DNA of 64,000 nucleotides from Eimeria necatrix (GCF_000499385.1 NW_013651790.1:90604-154603), one strand, 5' to 3'. Counted from the stretch's first letter, positions 55,568 through 64,000 are shown. Numbers and translations are program-made. The notes: generated from the sequence alone by a model not told the origin.

Positions 55568-56804
55568 GTGAGACGGGAGGCGCAGCAGCTGCGGCCAGGG
55601 CCCACCGGCGCACGCGCGTCCCACACGCGGCGCCTTGTCGCGCAGCTGGCCTCAAACCCTAAACCCTAAACCCTAAACCCTAAACCCTAGAAGGCGCAGT
55701 GGAGCTCTCTGCTGCAGCGCTAACCTTTTGGACGAATTCGAAAAGGGTTTGGACATTTTCTGCCTGTGGGGCGCAGATGAAAATGCTGCTGACTCCCAGG
55801 GAGACAGCAGCAGCAACAGCGAGCCCGAGAGCAGCAGACTTGCCCCTGCCTCTGCCTGCAGTGAGGGCCACGGTCTGGTAGCCTTCGCCCCCCTGGGGCC
55901 CCCCCTGGGGGCCCCCCTGGGGGCCCTCCTGGGGGCCCCCCTGGGGGCCCTCCTGGGGGCCCCCCGAGGAGTGGCTGCTGCCGCGGAAGCTCTTGCAGCT
56001 GCAGAGGCAGTCGAGGAAGGCGAGGACTGCGTTGGCTTGGTCTTTGGTTGCGCAGAGTTTGACGAGGGCGTCGAGAGGAGGGGCGTGTTGGACTTTGTCT
56101 TTGATGAGCTGGAGCTGCTGCTGCTGCTGCTGCTGCTGCTGCAGCAGCAGCGGGTCGGGGGCCCCCACGCCGGGGGCCCCGTTGATGGGCAGCACGTTGA
56201 GCTCGTCGTCGAGAATGAGACAGCGCCGGCAGTCCACGAGAGACAAGAGGAAGCGCTGAGAGAACCTGGGGCTGAGTTGGGCGGAGTCGCGGGCCTTGAA
56301 CCTGGCCTGGAAGTCGAAGGCGAGGCGGTGGAGCTGCTGCAGCTGCTGCTGCTGCTGCAGCAGCAGCAGCACGAGGCCCCCCCCCGCCACCGTCTCCACC
56401 GCGCGACACAACACGTTCGCAGACAAACCCCCCAAGTCCTGCAACACGCACAGCCCGAACGTGCAGCCCAGCACTTGCTGCGAGTCCGCGTAGTGCACGT
56501 AGCGAATTTGCGCAGAAGACACGAAGAGCTCGAAGGGGTCTTCGACGTTGGGGTCGTAGAGCCCGCGGCTGATCTTCTTGCGCAGCAGCCGCTGCCGCTT
56601 GCGGCGGTGCGAGCTGAAGCCCAGTTCCTTTTTGTAGCACCAGAGCACAGCGGGCTTCTGGGGCCCCACACTGCTCAGCAAGTAGTACAAGTTCACCACT
56701 TGTTCTCTGCCGCGGTCCCCCACGATTACGAACAGGCCCCGCTCGCCGCTCGCCACGCAGCTCTCCACCAGCCCCCGCACCACGCGGTCCACCTTCTTCC
56801 GCAT
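49625..56804 (-). CDS. NAT10: NAT10/Kre33/TmcA-type RNA cytidine acetyltransferase, 12 exons
   Basis: A nucleolar enzyme that makes N4-acetylcytidine in 18S rRNA and tRNA with ATP and acetyl-CoA. Exons (minus): 55725-56804, 55241-55529, 54758-55017, 53899-54144, 53645-53779, 52467-53204, 51955-52134, 51466-51658, 51105-51196, 50446-50640, 49993-50059, 49625-49740; total 1,196 residues, all in phase (human 1,025). Start is ATG at 56,804, MRKKVDRVVRGLVES. Blocks in order: VLWCYKKELGFSSHRRKR, DPFELFVSSAQIRY, Walker A ALTAGRGRGKSAALGLA, VVDEAASIPLP, STVNGYEGTGRSLSLKL, SSHYKNSPNDLQLMADAPAH, the GNAT fold RIVRIAVHPSLQRMGFG and GFVPVYLRQQPNDVTGEHSCIML, then the tRNA-binding C-terminus and a lysine-rich tail. 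Repeats have lengthened it: poly-Gln, a GGPQEG-type insert before Walker A, an acidic/lysine insert in the GNAT domain and an alanine run. The exon 2 donor appears to be GC (CTCG/GCGAGT). Confidence 0.95.
51379..51411. repeat. GCAT tetranucleotide microsatellite
   Basis: About eight uninterrupted GCAT units within an intron of NAT10. Each unit junction makes TGCATGC, the core recognised by some apicomplexan AP2 factors; here it may be only simple sequence. Confidence 0.9.
52421..52442. repeat. Telomere-like array, TTTAGGG on the plus strand
   Basis: Three units in the NAT10 intron after exon 6, starting 24 bases beyond the splice donor. It is in the opposite orientation to most other arrays in the window. 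Confidence 0.9.
53255..53482. repeat. Minisatellite, 52-bp unit, about four copies
   Basis: The landmark ATTAGAGCTGCAGCGGCAGC recurs at 53,284, 53,336, 53,388 and 53,440, a constant 52-base period, with only a few substitutions. It lies wholly in the NAT10 intron between exons 5 and 6, and is itself made of GCTGCAG words. Confidence 0.93.
53781..53831. repeat. CAG microsatellite forming the NAT10 exon 5 acceptor tract
   Basis: On the sense (minus) strand this is a (CTG)n tract that ends in CTGCAG exactly at the start of exon 5 (53,779). Confidence 0.9.
54176..54440. repeat. GGGGCCCC-rich block in a NAT10 intron
   Basis: GGGGCCCC and GGGGGGCCCC words recur, with two longer near-copies (about 54,290-54,365 and 54,360-54,440) sharing CCCCTAAGTGAGTG. 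Non-coding. Confidence 0.8.
54554..54587. repeat. Telomere-like array (CCCTAAA)
   Basis: About four and a half units, in the NAT10 intron between exons 3 and 4, about 170 bases from the donor. Confidence 0.9.
55035..55069. repeat. Telomere-like array next to the NAT10 exon 3 acceptor
   Basis: About four and a half units, lying 18 bases before exon 3 on the sense strand. Confidence 0.9.
55201..55231. repeat. Telomere-like array next to the NAT10 exon 2 donor
   Basis: Four units, starting 9 bases into the intron. With the array at 55,035 it brackets both ends of one 223-base intron. Confidence 0.9.
55531..55566. repeat. CAG microsatellite forming the NAT10 exon 2 acceptor tract
   Basis: An uninterrupted run of about 12 triplets; on the sense strand (CTG)n runs into CTGCAG at the first base of exon 2 (55,529). 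Confidence 0.92.
55653..55690. repeat. Telomere-like array in NAT10 intron 1
   Basis: Five units, starting 34 bases beyond the exon 1 donor. Confidence 0.9.
55888..55972 (-). repeat. GGGGCCCC-type tandem repeat inside NAT10 exon 1
   Basis: Units of about 15 bases (CCCCCCTGGGGGCCCT) encode tandem GGPQEG/GGPQGG on the minus strand, just before the Walker A motif. The same sequence family is non-coding elsewhere in the window. Confidence 0.85.
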
Positions 56805-56813
56805 CGCCACCCC

Positions 56814-56848
56814 CAAACCCTAAACCCTAAACCCTAAACCCTAACCCT
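56814..56848. repeat. Telomere-like array immediately upstream of the NAT10 start codon
   Basis: About four and a half units, ending 9 bases before the initiation codon on the sense strand, so it is probably in the 5' untranslated region, at a 5' intron end, or in the promoter. Confidence 0.9.
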
Positions 56849-56977
56849 GAGGCCTGGCCCCGCAACGCCGAGCACGCCCAGGCCCGCGCGGACAGCGCGC
56901 CGATTCAGCCAGAGCAGCGGAGCGGAAACGCTAGCCAGCAACAGCTCAGGCGCGGGCTCACGGATTCCAACGAGGGT

Positions 56978-57173
56978 CTAGGGTTTAGGGTTTAGGGTTT
57001 GCGGCTCCAGACTGCATGCCTTCGGGGCTAAAGCTGGCCCTTGAACTTTGTTAATTTCGCTTTTTCTTCCGGCGGGTGCCCGCTGAATGCTGAAGAAAAC
57101 AGATCGCCGCCAGCGAGGCCCCAGGCCTTCTAGCCACAAACCCTAAACCCTAAACGCTAAACCCTAAACCCTA
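56978..57173. repeat. Two telomere-like arrays of opposite orientation
   Basis: TTTAGGG units at 56,978-57,000 and AAACCCT units (one changed to AAACGCT) at 57,138-57,173, upstream of NAT10. Confidence 0.85.
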
Positions 57174-58570
57174 GCCTTCTTATCCCAACCAGAGGGCATG
57201 CACGGATCAAATGTTCACAAAAATTAAAAATTGATCCGCTAAAACTATGAAATATGCAGAAGACCCACACGGCCACTGCTGTGGGGCAGGGGCCCCCACG
57301 CCAACTGGGGGGCCCCTACGTACCAGGGGCCCCTGTGGGGCCCCAAGGGTACACCTTTATCCTTCATATTCTGTCTCTGGGATTAAAAAGGAAAATAAAA
57401 TGCTCTGAGCCCACAAATCAGCTTTCGTAGCGCATGCGCTTCAAGTGGATACACTTTCGCCCTTTTCTCCAGAAACCCTCGGGACCCTGAGAACCCACAG
57501 GGGGCCCCTTGGGGGGCCCTCAGGGGGCCCCCGGGGGCCCCTCAGGGGGCCCCCGGGGTTCCCTGTGAGACGAGAGCACTTCAAGTTCCTTCTGTGCAGA
57601 GGCTGCTTGCTGCAGCAAGCTATATGTTGCTGCTGCCCGCCGTGGCTAGCTGCAGCTAGCTAGGGGTCGCTGAAAAGAGCACGCCACAGCTAGCCACAGC
57701 TAATCACAGCTTGCTAAGGACAGTGCTGCACGTAGCAGCTCATCTTTGTATGCGCAGAAGGACTGGCAGATGTCACAGTTAGCTACAGCAAGCCCTAGCT
57801 AGCTACAGCTAGCTCGAGCTCCCGCTGCAGCTAGCACCCTACAGATACAGCTGCACACAGGCACCTAGCCATTTCTGTCTTGTCCTGTGGGGCCCAAGAG
57901 GCCAACGGCTTGCTGCTAGCAGCCCCTCTGTGCATTCCTTACTGGCTGCTTGCTGCCCTTTGGCTGCAAAGAGTTCGGGTTGGCTAGCTACATAGGCAGC
58001 TAGCTGGCTAGCTAAGTAGCTAGCTGCAAGGCAAGTATCCTATGAAGGCGCTGCAGTTTCCCTCTGAGCCATTCAGCCCCTTCTTTGTAGCCAGCTAGCC
58101 AGCCTGCTCCTCAGCCAGCCAGCCTCGTCCCCAGCCACTGGGCTGGCTAGCTGGCTAGCTAGTCAGCCCGTCCAGCCGGATAGCTAGCTCACAGCCACAA
58201 GGCTGCGAGCTAGCTGTGAGCTAGCTGCGAGCTAGCTGTGAGCTAGCTGTGAGCTAGCTGTGAGCTCGCTGCGAGCTCGCTGTGAACTAGCTGTGAACTA
58301 GCTGTGAGCTAGCTGCCAGCTAGCTGCCAGCTAGCCGCCAGCTAGCTGTGAGCTCAAGGATCTACACTTGTAAAGCGGAAAACGTAAGGAGATAAAAATC
58401 GGGGGGCCCCAGAGGGGGCCCCCCGAAGGCTCCCCTGGGGCCCCTGGCCCTAGTTTGGGTGTCTCCCTGTGGGGCCCCGCGGCCTCTTGGGGCCCCTGCA
58501 GCCCCTGCTCTTTGCTGCTGTTTTCATTAAGACTATAAAGATTAAAACTGCATTGCTGCTGCTGCTCCTG
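57174..58570. repeat. Repeat-dense intergenic block: GGGGCCCC then AGCTAGCT arrays
   Basis: 57,276-57,570 is GGGGGCCCC-rich. From about 57,600 to 58,360 the sequence is dominated by self-complementary AGCT/CTAG/GCTAGC words. At 58,200-58,350 these resolve into an 11-bp tandem repeat (TGTGAGCTAGC and variants, about 13 units). 58,400-58,515 is again GGGGCCCC-rich. No gene is seen; this is the region between the PCMT 3' end and the NAT10 5' end. Confidence 0.85.
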
Positions 58571-58687
58571 CTGCAGTGTACAGACAGCTGAAACGCCGGC
58601 TTGAGGTGTCACTGCAGCTACGCAAAGCCCCATCAATTAAGAACAAGATGAGCCCCTGCATGCGCCGTCAGTGTACAGACACTGTCT

Positions 58688-58925
58688 CCAAGCTATTACT
58701 GCTGCTGCTGCTGCTGCTGTCGCTTTCGCTGCTGCTCCTCCTGCTACTGCTGCTACTGCTGGTACTGCTGCTGCTGTTGCCGCTGCTGCTGCCCCTGCTG
58801 CTTCTGTTGTCGCTGCTTGTGCTGCTGCCGCTGCTGCTGCCGCTTCTGCTGCCGCCTCTTCTGCTGCCGCTGCTGCTGCTTCTGCTGCTGCTGCTGCTGC
58901 AGCTGCTGCTGCTGCTGCGGCTGGC
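58688..58925. repeat. Long imperfect CTG microsatellite
   Basis: About 80 CTG-type triplets with CCG, TTG and CTT interruptions, ending just past the PCMT stop codon region. Open frames across it (poly-Leu, poly-Ala, poly-Gln) are a by-product of the repeat. Confidence 0.9.
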
Positions 58926-58930
58926 GGCAG

Positions 58931-60839
58931 CTAGTGGGAGGTGGTGCGGACGAGGGGCACGTAGATAACGCTGGTGATGTAATTAACAGAAATTTCTCCT
59001 TCAGAGTTTTTGGAAATAACAACAAGAGCCTGGCCTCCTCCTAAATCGGAATTAATTCCCAAGTCCCTTTCGCCCAAACCCTCGAGGGTTATGCGGCCCC
59101 TGCTGCACTGCACGGGGATCACCATTTTGCCCCCAGCAGCAAGCTGCTGCAGCAGCGCAGCAGGAACTGCAGCAGCAGCAGCACCCACGTGGATTGCGTG
59201 GTAGGGGGCCCCCCAAGAGGGGCCCCCCGCCCAGCCGTCTCCTTTGATTAGCTCAAAGTTGGGGCTCGACAGCAGCGACGGGAAGGCAGCAGCCACGTTC
59301 CTGCAACACCCAAACCCTAAACCCTAGGCCGCAAACCCTAAACCCTAAACCCTAAACCCCGGAGCCAGCAGCTCTACACAGAGGGCCCCGACTGCGCGCT
59401 AATGTTAAAACCGTTTAACAAGAGCGCTTAGTCCCCAAACCCTCGGCCAGTGCGTCTGCACCCATTATTTACCCTCAACCCTAAACCCTAAACCCTAAAC
59501 CCTAAACCCTTTTGCTAATTCCTCAGCAACTAAACCCTAGCACCTTAACCCCAACTAAGCACCCTCGACAACAGGATCGGAGACGGAAACCCTAAACAAC
59601 AGTCCCAGGCTTCGACCACGGATCTGGGGGCCGCCGAGCCCCAAACCCTAAACCCTAAACCCTAAACCCTAAACCCTAAACCCTAAACCCTAAACCCTAA
59701 TCCCAAACCCTCGCGACTTGCTTGCGCGACAAGTCCACCAAACCCTGCACGTAGTCAATCCCCACGGCCACGCCCCCGCCCTCTTGCCCAGCGCCCACCA
59801 TCAAGGCCATGCAAACTGTCAAATAGCCTGTCCCCGATCCTGCAGCAAACCAGCAAACCCTCGATTGCTTTCTTTTCCAAATTACAATTCCAAAAGCTCC
59901 TAAATGCAAAAACTGGCGCCCCCCAAGTCCTGCACTGGGGCCCCGGGGCCCCCACAACCCGCGCAGCACCCGGGGGCCCCTTCGGGGGCCCCCGGGGGCC
60001 CCCGGGGGCCCTCAAACTGCCCTCGGGGGGCCCCTTTGAGGCCGTTGGAGGGCCACTTCGGGGGCACAAGGACCCTTCGGAGTCCCTAGGGCCCCCCTAG
60101 GGGGCCCGCAGGGGGCCCCTTCGGGCGCCCTAGAGGGACCCTAGGGGGCCCTCCGGGGGCCCTCCGGGGGCCCTCCGGGGGCCCTAGGGGGCCCCTTGGG
60201 GCCCTTGGGTGGGCCCTCGGGGGCCCTCGGGGCCCCTTGGGGCGGAAGCGCCTGAGCAGCGGCTGCAGTGCGGGGCTGCTGCGGTGTACGTACACCTGGG
60301 GCACGCACCGACGTCGAGGGCCCTGTGGCCCCACACCAGTTCTTCTTTAAGTTGTTCAAGAGCAATTGCATGCATGTGGGGTGCAGAAATGGTGGCCCCG
60401 AAGCCGATGGACTGGGGCATGTCCAGGTAAGGGTCTTGGCTCACGAAGTGGCCCCGGTCCACCTGCCGAAACACCCACACCCAAACCCTAAACCCTAAAC
60501 CCTAAACCCTAAACCCTAAGCCCTAGAGCCCACGCACTGCTGGTGGGGAATACGCGGAAAGGGCTCCGCTGGGGCCATCTGCATGCAGCTGCTGCGTCTT
60601 CTGGCTGGCTCTCTCTGCTGCAAGTCCCTTTCCCTGTGTGTGCCCCCGCCTCGCTGCACTAAACCCTAAACCCTAAACCCTAAACCCTAAACCCTTGGCC
60701 CGCGCCGCGGCCTAGGGCCGAAGGCGAAGGGCCGCACCTGCAGCATGACGTCGAAAACCCTTTGGTCCTTGAAGACGCCTGAGCGCCTCAAATTCTCCAC
60801 AAGCTCTTTGTTGCTGCTCCCGTGGCTGCGCCACGCCAT
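58931..60839 (-). CDS. PCMT1: Protein-L-isoaspartate O-methyltransferase (PIMT/PCMT), 4 exons
   Basis: Repairs isoaspartyl residues in aged proteins using S-adenosylmethionine; cytosolic in most eukaryotes. Exons on the minus strand: 60738-60839, 60309-60462, 59709-59839 and 58931-59300, about 250 residues (human 227). Start [17 protein letters not shown] matches the family start almost exactly. Then [18 protein letters not shown] (substrate-binding SAPHMHA), the SAM-binding motif [31 protein letters not shown], and [17 protein letters not shown] with GGKMVIPV. The first two junctions are in phase. At the third, the natural protein join (VAR-NVAAAF) needs the donor one base earlier than the GT: exon 3 runs straight into a telomere-like array (GTTTGGGATTAGGG), so either an assembly indel or an unusual junction is present. 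An upstream in-frame extension with poly-Ala (to 61,241) is more likely 5' untranslated or intronic. Confidence 0.92.
59311..59709. repeat. Three telomere-like arrays filling PCMT intron 3
   Basis: Arrays at 59,311-59,359, 59,476-59,510 and 59,642-59,709. The first lies about 10 bases before the exon 4 acceptor and the last abuts the exon 3 donor. Degenerate units (CCCTAGCAC, CCCTCGGCC) lie between them. Confidence 0.9.
59930..60250. repeat. GGGGGCCC-rich block in PCMT intron 2
   Basis: Dense GGGGGCCCC/GGGGGCCCT words of extreme GC content, ending shortly before a GTGTACGTACACC element at 60,284. Frames across it are Pro/Gly/Arg-rich by-products. Confidence 0.85.
60481..60519. repeat. Telomere-like array next to the PCMT exon 2 acceptor
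   Basis: Five units, 18 bases before exon 2 on the sense strand. Confidence 0.9.
60660..60695. repeat. Telomere-like array near the PCMT exon 1 donor
   Basis: Five units, starting about 42 bases into intron 1. Together with the array at 60,481 it brackets the intron. Confidence 0.9.
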
Positions 60840-63000
60840 GGCTGCAGAAGGGGGCTCGGGAGGGTCTTCTGCTGCTGCTGCTGCAGCTGCTGCTGCTGCT
60901 GCTGCTGCTGCCGGGGGGCCCCGCGGCGCACTTGAAGGGCTGGAGGAAAAGGGCTGGGGGGCCCCTGGGGCTTCAGCGGCGCCCGTAGGTGACCCTATGG
61001 AGGAAGAAAGCGGGGGAGAGGCCTGGATGAAGCTCGGGGGCCGCTGGCCAGCCAGAAAGCGAAAATGGTGAGTTGGTTTTCGGAAAATTGAGTGAAAATG
61101 AGTCAAAAAAGAAGCAGAAGGATCAGAAGTGACAGCAAAGAAGGACACACTGTTTAGAGTCGCCGCCGTCGCCGCCGCCACAGCTGTAAGTACACCCCAG
61201 ATCTTCGCGCGCGAGGCCCGGCGGCCGCAACCCCACAGCATTTCGAGGCAAATGGCACACCACTTTAATTAATTCTTTATTTTTTCTACTATTATTCAAC
61301 TAATAAAACAAAACTGCAACTTAATGCCCCCGAGACAGCCACCAGAGCACTCCCGGCTGCGCAGCCGCGCCCGGGGCTGACTGACACTTCACTTGGATCT
61401 GGAACAGCGGGGCGGAAAATATTTATTGCAATAAAAATAAAATGCATTTTTGTGAAATAAAAAAAAAAATAACTGCGCGTACACCCCAAGACCAGACACC
61501 CCGGCCCACTACTGTGCACAGAGCTCTATACTGGCTGTACTCAAAGCCTACAGGACTAGAGAAGTATCTGCTTCTGCATTTCAAATGAGCAGCAGCAAAA
61601 CAGTCATCAGCAGCAGCAGCAACAGCAGCAGCAACAGCAGCAACCGCGGAGCCTCGAGGCCAATCTTAACAGCAAGTTGGTTTGAGTGTTCTGTGGGTCT
61701 TTGCCCAATGCACTCCCCGCACAAAAGACAAGAAAGGGGCCAACAGTTGTCTCAGTGAGTTTCTCGGCATGCGTACATTGCAAAATGTACTTCTGCGCCC
61801 GTCTATGCATAAATCTGAACACATTTACCTTCACTGATGTCTATATAAATGCATATCAATATATACACATTTGCAGCGCCGCAACTTCTGTACTTGGAGG
61901 CACAGCTGCAAGTGCAGACACTGTACATACACCTGAACTGCCGCACTCGTGCATGCACGCAACACACAGAGGCGTACATACACCTGCCGCAGGCCACGCC
62001 TCGGAGGGAACTTTGCGGGCCACTCAGTTGTCCAAATAATATATTTATACATTTGTACATATATGAAATGACTTATTCTGCATGCCTCAAATGCTCAACA
62101 ACATCTTTGCATATCTTATTGCACCAGCAGCGTAGCCGCCAGGCCCAAAGGCGCATGTGCAGCCACCTGTACACTGCACTTCCATGCTTGAAGACACAAA
62201 TGCAAAAAAGTACAAATACAAATGCAAATAAATACATATGTATACAAATATATACAAATATAAATGTATAATACACATATTTACTGCATGCAAACGGGCG
62301 CATTTGCGCGGGGGGGCTCTGCGCAGACAGCTGGATGGGGTGTATGTACAGACACCCGAACGGCGCCGCTCGCGCATAGAAAACCCACAAACGCGAAAAG
62401 GCAGCAAATAAGAAATGCAAGTGCACTATACTACACAAGCACTGGGGACTTGTTCATGAAATGCAAAGAGACACAAAAGGATGTGCTCGAGCGCATGCAA
62501 AGCCCCAAAAAGACCAGCAAACGCCCCCTAGCACCCAAGCCAGCAAACAGCTGGAGACAGCCGCAGGGCAGTCTCGGCAAAGGGCCCTTGAGCTACAATT
62601 CTCATTCATCCCAGACAAATAAAACGCCAAGGCGCAGCAACCAACGCTGGCTAGCTAGCTAGCGCCCGCGCCCCCGCCACCCCGCTAGCTGGCTAGCTAT
62701 CTAGCTAGCTAGCCAGCTAGCTAGCTGCCTCTTCACCTCTGCCGGCCGCCCGCCTTGGGCCATATGAACCCCAGGCACGCCCAGCTAGCCAGATAGCCAG
62801 CCATATAGCTAGCTAGCCAGATAGCTTGCTAGCCAGATAGCTAGCCAGATAGCTAGCTAGCCAGCTAGCTAGCTGGCCTGATCAAAACAAGTCGCGAAGG
62901 ACAACTATTAGCGGAAGTCTCAACAAGGACGTTGCGCTAAGGGTTGCCTCATTCGGGGTGTCTTTACATCTGCAGCACACAAAAAGCAAACCAAAAACAC
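60840..63000. other. Intergenic region with AT-rich and AGCT-rich parts
   Basis: It holds the PCMT promoter side (right of 60,839) and, further right, non-coding sequence. 61,260-61,460 and 62,030-62,290 are unusually AT-rich (ATATATT, AAATAAATACAT) for this half. 62,645-62,880 is an AGCTAGCT array like that at 57.6-58.4 kb. GTACATACACC-type elements occur at 61,922, 61,976 and 62,339. No gene is recognised. Confidence 0.5.
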
Positions 63001-63332
63001 CAAACCCTAAACCCTCGCCAAAACCCTAACTGGCTGCACGGGCCTAGCCCAAGCGCAGACGCCCAAACCCTCAAGGCAGTAACTCGCTAAACCCTAAACC
63101 CCAAACCCTAAACCCTAGTCCTAAGCCCAAGCGCTAAACCCTAGCGCTACCCTAACCCTGAACCCTAGCGTTAAACCCTAGCACTGAAAACCCTATAGCA
63201 CTAAACCCTAGCGTTAAGCCCTAGCAATAAACCCTAGCGCTATACCCTCGCACTAAACCCTCGCGCCAAACCCTCGCGCTAAACCCTCGCGCTAAACCCT
63301 CGGTCTAAACCCTAAGTAAACCCTCGTTTACT
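63001..63332. repeat. Degenerate telomere-like array with GCGCT spacers
   Basis: AAACCCT units are mixed with a longer unit of about 13-14 bases (AAACCCTAGCGCT, AAACCCTCGCGCT), giving a higher-order repeat over 63,120-63,310. It overlaps the stop codon of the unrecognised minus-strand gene at its right edge. Confidence 0.9.
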
Positions 63333-63775
63333 CGCGCTCAAACTCGTCAAAAGTGAGGGTGAGGCCGGCATGCCGAGAGAGAGTTTTCCAGGGTTCTTCA
63401 GTAGGGTCAACATAGAGCTGCTTGCGAGCGCACTCTGTTGCTGCTGCTGCTGCCTGTGTTGCTGCTGCTGACGCTGCAGCTGGCGCTGCTGCTGCTGCTT
63501 CTGCTGCAGCTCGACCCTGCAGGCCGCAGCAGCCCTCAAGGGCCATTGTCACAAACGGGTACTTGTCTTTAAATAATTCTACAGCACTCGCCAGCGCCAA
63601 ATCATCTACCTGAAAAAAAACAAAAAAAAAGAAAATAAATTTGTGACAAGAAATGCAAATGCAGACACTCTGCGCGCGCCGCTCAGCTGTACGTACACCT
63701 CAACCCACTTACACTTTTAAACGACACGCGAGCCCGCCGGAGCTTGTCCACGATAGAGGGCGTAAGCAGCACTGC
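63328..63775 (-). CDS. Unrecognised gene, two 3'-terminal exons
   Basis: I do not recognise the family. Exon 63,713 to about 63,773 encodes LLTPSIVDKLRRARVSFKS and splices (GTAAGT) in phase to exon 63,328-63,609, which starts after an excellent acceptor (TTTTTTTTCAG). The second exon encodes VDDLALASAVELFKDKYPFVTMALEGC, then an alanine/glutamine-type run from CTG repeats (63,434-63,515), then LYVDPTEEPWKTL and LTFDEFERE before the stop. The acceptor before the first exon (TTGTGCAG) implies at least one more exon to the right. The ordinary-looking sequence on both sides of the repeat, the clean splice signals and the stop argue that it is real; an alternative is that the frame extends by another 3' exon. 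Confidence 0.6.
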
Positions 63776-63783
63776 ACAACTCA

Positions 63784-63819
63784 AAACCCTAAACCCTAAA
63801 CCCTAAACCCTAAACCCTT
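63784..63819. repeat. Telomere-like array near an acceptor of the terminal gene
   Basis: Five units, about 10 bases before the left-hand exon of the unrecognised gene on the sense strand. Confidence 0.88.
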
Positions 63820-63934
63820 GATCTAAGCCCTACTTTACGCTGAGACAAGCTGTCAAGTGAGCCGCTTCACAACGGGGCCCTTGCTGGTGTTTTCTTCTAC
63901 AAAGTACCCATGGCTCAAGTGCTGGACTCAGTCC

Positions 63935-63982
63935 TTAGGGTTTAGGGTTTAGGGTTTAGGGTTTAGGGTTTAGGGTTTAGGG
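63935..63982. repeat. Telomere-like array, TTTAGGG on the plus strand
   Basis: Nearly seven perfect units, the longest run in this orientation. Unique sequence follows to the window end, so this is not a chromosome end. Confidence 0.92.
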
Positions 63983-64000
63983 TCTGAGGACGCACTGCGG

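Noticed and set aside
55728..56837. A 369-codon open frame on the plus strand
   Set aside because: It is the exact antisense of NAT10 exon 1, and is open only because GC-rich triplet repeats lack stops in several frames.
58576..58968. Frames encoding long poly-leucine or poly-alanine
   Set aside because: They are translations of the CTG microsatellite next to the PCMT 3' end, without any other protein-like sequence.
60842..61241. An N-terminal extension of PCMT with poly-alanine
   Set aside because: The family starts with MAWxS almost exactly at 60,839, and the extension is repeat-derived and contains splice-like sequence.
63001..63332. A CRISPR-like array of repeats and spacers
   Set aside because: The units are 7-14 bases long, degenerate and telomere-like, and the genome is eukaryotic.
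63935..63982. A chromosome end at the TTTAGGG array
   Set aside because: Unique sequence follows it, arrays occur in both orientations, and genes lie among them, so these are interstitial arrays.

Overview
This window is nuclear DNA from an apicomplexan, most likely a chicken-type Eimeria. Genes are rich in introns with GT-AG junctions. CAG/CTG microsatellites run through exons and introns, short TTTAGGG (telomere-type) arrays sit at internal positions, and the sequence splits into a repeat-poor half (about 1-34 kb) and a repeat-rich half (about 34-64 kb). That R/P segmentation is what is known of Eimeria chromosomes. The genus is an inference; nothing here gives the species. Exon boundaries below were worked out by eye from homology, splice signals and codon phase. 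For most genes every junction keeps frame, which is a strong internal check.

Repeat-poor part. A mitochondrial-type Cpn10 (+, 213-530) faces a complete UBA5-like UFM1-activating enzyme (-, 1002-3357). From about 3.4 to 14.4 kb lies a gene desert that holds the decayed integrase end of a chromovirus (Ty3/gypsy) retrotransposon (about 9.06-10.4 kb), a near-perfect hairpin (11,326-11,422) and a T-rich block. From 14.5 to 24.5 kb runs a giant armadillo-repeat protein of about 2,650 residues in at least 19 exons (+). A single-exon secreted protein (-, 25,315-26,646) follows. Then comes a 16-exon PEX1 peroxisomal AAA ATPase (-, 28,048-36,380), whose huge first exon crosses into the repeat-rich half.

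Repeat-rich part. An acyl-CoA-binding protein with a long glutamine-rich N-terminus (-, 38,210-40,459) is divergent from a TAM41 mitochondrial CDP-diacylglycerol synthase (+, 41,448 to about 44.4 kb). A sodium:solute symporter (-, 46,054-47,730) is followed by a 12-exon NAT10/Kre33 RNA cytidine acetyltransferase (-, 49,625-56,804), a protein-L-isoaspartate methyltransferase (-, 58,931-60,839) and the 3' exons of an unrecognised gene (-, 63,328 to about 63,775). Between and inside these genes are telomere-like arrays, GGGGCCCC blocks, AGCT-rich arrays, TGCATGC clusters and a recurrent GTGTACGTACACC-type element.

The genes are not an operon or a pathway cluster, although three (PEX1, ACBP, TAM41) concern peroxisomal, fatty-acyl and phospholipid metabolism. 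The most interesting observations concern architecture. Telomere-like arrays lie again and again a few to a few dozen bases from exon-intron junctions. CTG microsatellites form the tract directly before several 3' splice sites. A short palindromic element recurs in both coding and non-coding sequence of the repeat-rich half only.
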